Source: Bacteroidaceae bacterium
Lineage (GTDB): Bacteria > Bacteroidota > Bacteroidia > Bacteroidales > Bacteroidaceae
Length of the DNA: 64,000 nt
Assembly (NCBI GenBank): GCA_902362375.1
Contig: CABIVS010000015.1
Span: 77,851 to 141,850, forward strand
Direction of reading: 5' to 3'
The position numbers and the translations under genes were made by a program. Under the pieces are notes generated by a model that saw nothing but the letters and a program-made list of their open reading frames with translations, searched no databases and had not been told where the DNA came from. Of the stretch, positions 62,685 to 64,000 are shown piece after piece. Positions within the stretch are counted from its first letter, which is position 1. Every line of letters begins with the position of its first letter.

Positions 62685-63368
62685 ATGAAAAAGTATCTTA
62701 TAGTAATAATGTTATTGATTGGAGTGCTATCATGCAGAATAGATAGGGCTGGTAGTTATGACATGAAAGTGTTTAATGAGATTTTTGATAACTTGATTGA
62801 GGAGATGGGAGCATTAAGTAGTTTTGAAATTCCCCCTCCCCCAATACCATTTCTTGATAACAACAATCCAATAGCGTATGACACTGTTGGATATGATAAA
62901 AAGATTGCTGCGATTGAGAGAAAAAATAGGAAAATGAGAGATACGACCTTTGTTATTGCTGTTTTTGATACTCTACTCACTTGTTATAATCTAAATTTAG
63001 ATATTGAATATATCGGAAAACAATTAATGGAACCGGGTTATATTGAGGCACTTAACTCTATGAATAAGCAATCAATACAAAGTCGTCCACTGGATTTGTC
63101 CGAAATAGAGAATAGAAAACGGTTCATATTGAAATACACTTCAGAGTTTCCCGAAGGATTTAAGATATGGGAAAGAGAAAATTATAATTTTCTTTTTTCA
63201 GGAATATTGAGAATGTCGAGGATATACTTTGATAAAGAAAAGCGAGTTGGACTTTTTTATTGTTCTTATGCTTGTGGGCGGCTTTGCGGAGAGGAAACAA
63301 TTATATGTATTCGCAAGGTTAATAAAAAATGGATTATTGAAAAGGAAATATCGCTGGGAGTATCGTAA
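62685..63368 (+). CDS. Lipoprotein, candidate immunity protein of the orphan tip
   Basis: A 227-residue lipoprotein of unrecognised family. I chose the ATG at 62685; the frame opens six bases earlier with TTG. The signal ends with VLSC (Cys17), so it is anchored in the envelope. A Pro-rich segment (IPPPPIPF, about 46-54) precedes a mainly helical region, and the C terminus has beta strands with three Cys (YCSYACGRLC). It starts 6 bp after the orphan tip and shares its low GC. By position it is probably the matching immunity protein, which would act in the periplasm. Confidence 0.6.
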   Translation: MKKYLIVIMLLIGVLSCRIDRAGSYDMKVFNEIFDNLIEEMGALSSFEIPPPPIPFLDNNNPIAYDTVGYDKKIAAIERKNRKMRDTTFVIAVFDTLLTCYNLNLDIEYIGKQLMEPGYIEALNSMNKQSIQSRPLDLSEIENRKRFILKYTSEFPEGFKIWERENYNFLFSGILRMSRIYFDKEKRVGLFYCSYACGRLCGEETIICIRKVNKKWIIEKEISLGVS

Positions 63369-63436
63369 TATTCAGCTAATAGTTATCTCTATAAACAATC
63401 ATAGTGAATACTGTTGTTACAAATTACTAGGAAATC

Positions 63437-63476
63437 CTGCTAAGAATTAATGATATATGTCTATTAATTTTAGCAG
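63437..63476 (+). terminator. Weak stem-loop after the lipoprotein gene
   Basis: CTGCTAA/TTAGCAG with an inner AATTAAT/ATTAATT extension (one bulge) begins 68 bp past the stop. Only a moderately T-rich stretch follows. Confidence 0.45.
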
Positions 63477-63616
63477 TACTCTGTTTCTTCTTGTATTTCA
63501 ATAAAAGGGCAATAGGAAAACGGTTTTGTTAAATATGATAGCTTAACGTGGGAAAGGGGTTATGCTTTTGTTCTGATATAAGTTAGCTATTACATAAGAA
63601 TGATGTAAATTTGATG

Positions 63617-63666
63617 ACTACTCTAGCATAAAGCTATTTGCTGATATGTTAGAGTAGTTTTATTTT
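63617..63666 (+). terminator. Intrinsic terminator
   Basis: A 13-bp stem (63617-63629 with 63646-63658, one G-U pair), a 16-nt loop, and then TTTATTTTTG. It ends the second cassette. Confidence 0.75.
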
Positions 63667-63668
63667 TG

Positions 63669-63688
63669 TATATTTGTAGGTATATTTG
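63669..63688 (+). promoter_or_regulatory. Two tandem -7 words before the third RHS fragment
   Basis: TATATTTG occurs at 63669-63676 and again at 63681-63688, directly after a terminator. Either could start transcription towards the RHS fragment at the window edge. No ATG-led frame follows within the window. Confidence 0.3.
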
Positions 63689-63788
63689 CATAGAAATAGA
63701 CTTTAGAACTTCTGAAATAGAGATACTATATTGTTTTCAAGAGAAACATTGAAAACGGCTTTATCACTGTAAAAATTGAAGGATCTAG

Positions 63789-64000
63789 AATCTCTTTCGA
63801 TTTATTTTCTCCTGCGTATCGTATCTCTCGGCTGTTGATACTGATGACCTTCTTTCTTTGGCGAGCAATGAAGTCCACCATGAAATTCAATATTATGATT
63901 ATTACGGCAATCCTACGGGACAGTTGCTTTATCGTGTGTCGCTATAGCATAAAGAATGACAGTTTGGTTTGTGCCGGTAAGTATGATGTCGGCGCATTGG
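63789..64000 (+). pseudogene. Chimeric RHS fragment at the window edge
   Basis: From about 63831 to 63920 one frame reads an RHS-like segment (HEIQYYDYYGNPTGQLLYR) related to, but different from, residues near 575-605 of the intact gene. From 63919 to the window end the DNA matches 58021-58102 with a single mismatch (81 of 82), but in another frame, so the open frame from 63789 stops at TAG 63945-63947. This is a junction between two RHS sequences and probably continues beyond the window. The stretch 63369-63788 holds only the terminators and promoter words listed. Confidence 0.7.

Noticed and set aside
1..64000. tRNA, rRNA or known riboswitch genes
   Set aside because: I found no cloverleaf, rRNA-like segment or riboswitch pattern that I could support by eye in the intergenic regions.

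Overview
The window looks like chromosomal DNA of a gut Bacteroides. The reasons are two SusC/SusD polysaccharide-utilisation loci (PULs), each with a hybrid two-component regulator (HTCS), many genes preceded by the Bacteroides -7 promoter word TAnnTTTG, few Shine-Dalgarno sequences, and housekeeping genes typical of the genus. The species cannot be fixed from the sequence alone.

Region 1 (1-1870): the end of an unrecognised gene and a radical SAM enzyme. Region 2 (1904-20464) is PUL 1. An HTCS and an SGNH acetylesterase lie on the minus strand. Diverging from them is a plus-strand operon of SusC, SusD, two tandem heparinase II/III-like lyases, a GH88 unsaturated uronyl hydrolase, and two surface-type lipoproteins. 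The gene set fits an O-acetylated, uronic-acid-containing polymer: lyases cut it, SusCD imports it, GH88 removes the unsaturated end sugar and the esterase removes acetyl groups. No sulfatase is present. Region 3 (20465-23808): a repeat-bearing intergenic stretch, a SulP anion transporter, rubrerythrin and a fold-back repeat. Region 4 (23815-36746) is PUL 2, all on the minus strand: GH130, MFS transporter, an unrecognised 577-residue lipoprotein, SusC, SusD, then an HTCS. The tight overlaps argue for a single transcript driven from a promoter at 36739-36746.

Region 5 (36996-48609) holds core functions: L-aspartate oxidase, a small PH-like membrane protein, dihydrolipoyl dehydrogenase, a TlpA-like thioredoxin, PBP4-type D-Ala-D-Ala carboxypeptidase, an AAA ATPase behind a striking 63-bp palindrome, an acetyl/succinyl-CoA transferase, a small membrane protein and MiaB. 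Two REP-like palindromes sit between genes here.

Region 6 (48615-64000) is the accessory part. A phage-like set comes first: S24/CI-type repressor, Cys-rich small protein, DUF4373 protein, HU-like protein, T7-lysozyme-type amidase, and a 34-residue one-helix protein overlapping the amidase by 4 bp. It is followed by an exported RHS system: a 1052-residue RHS-like protein, a 1624-residue RHS protein with four pre-peptidase-like repeats and a putative papain-like C-terminal toxin tip, and a 4-TM candidate immunity protein. Next comes a displaced RHS core copy frameshifted by loss of one 5-bp unit, with a different metallopeptidase-like tip and a lipoprotein candidate immunity gene. At the window edge is a third, chimeric RHS fragment. 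The layout reads as a toxin-tip cassette array that evolves by recombination, next to a possible endolysin/holin-like release module. That link is a hypothesis.
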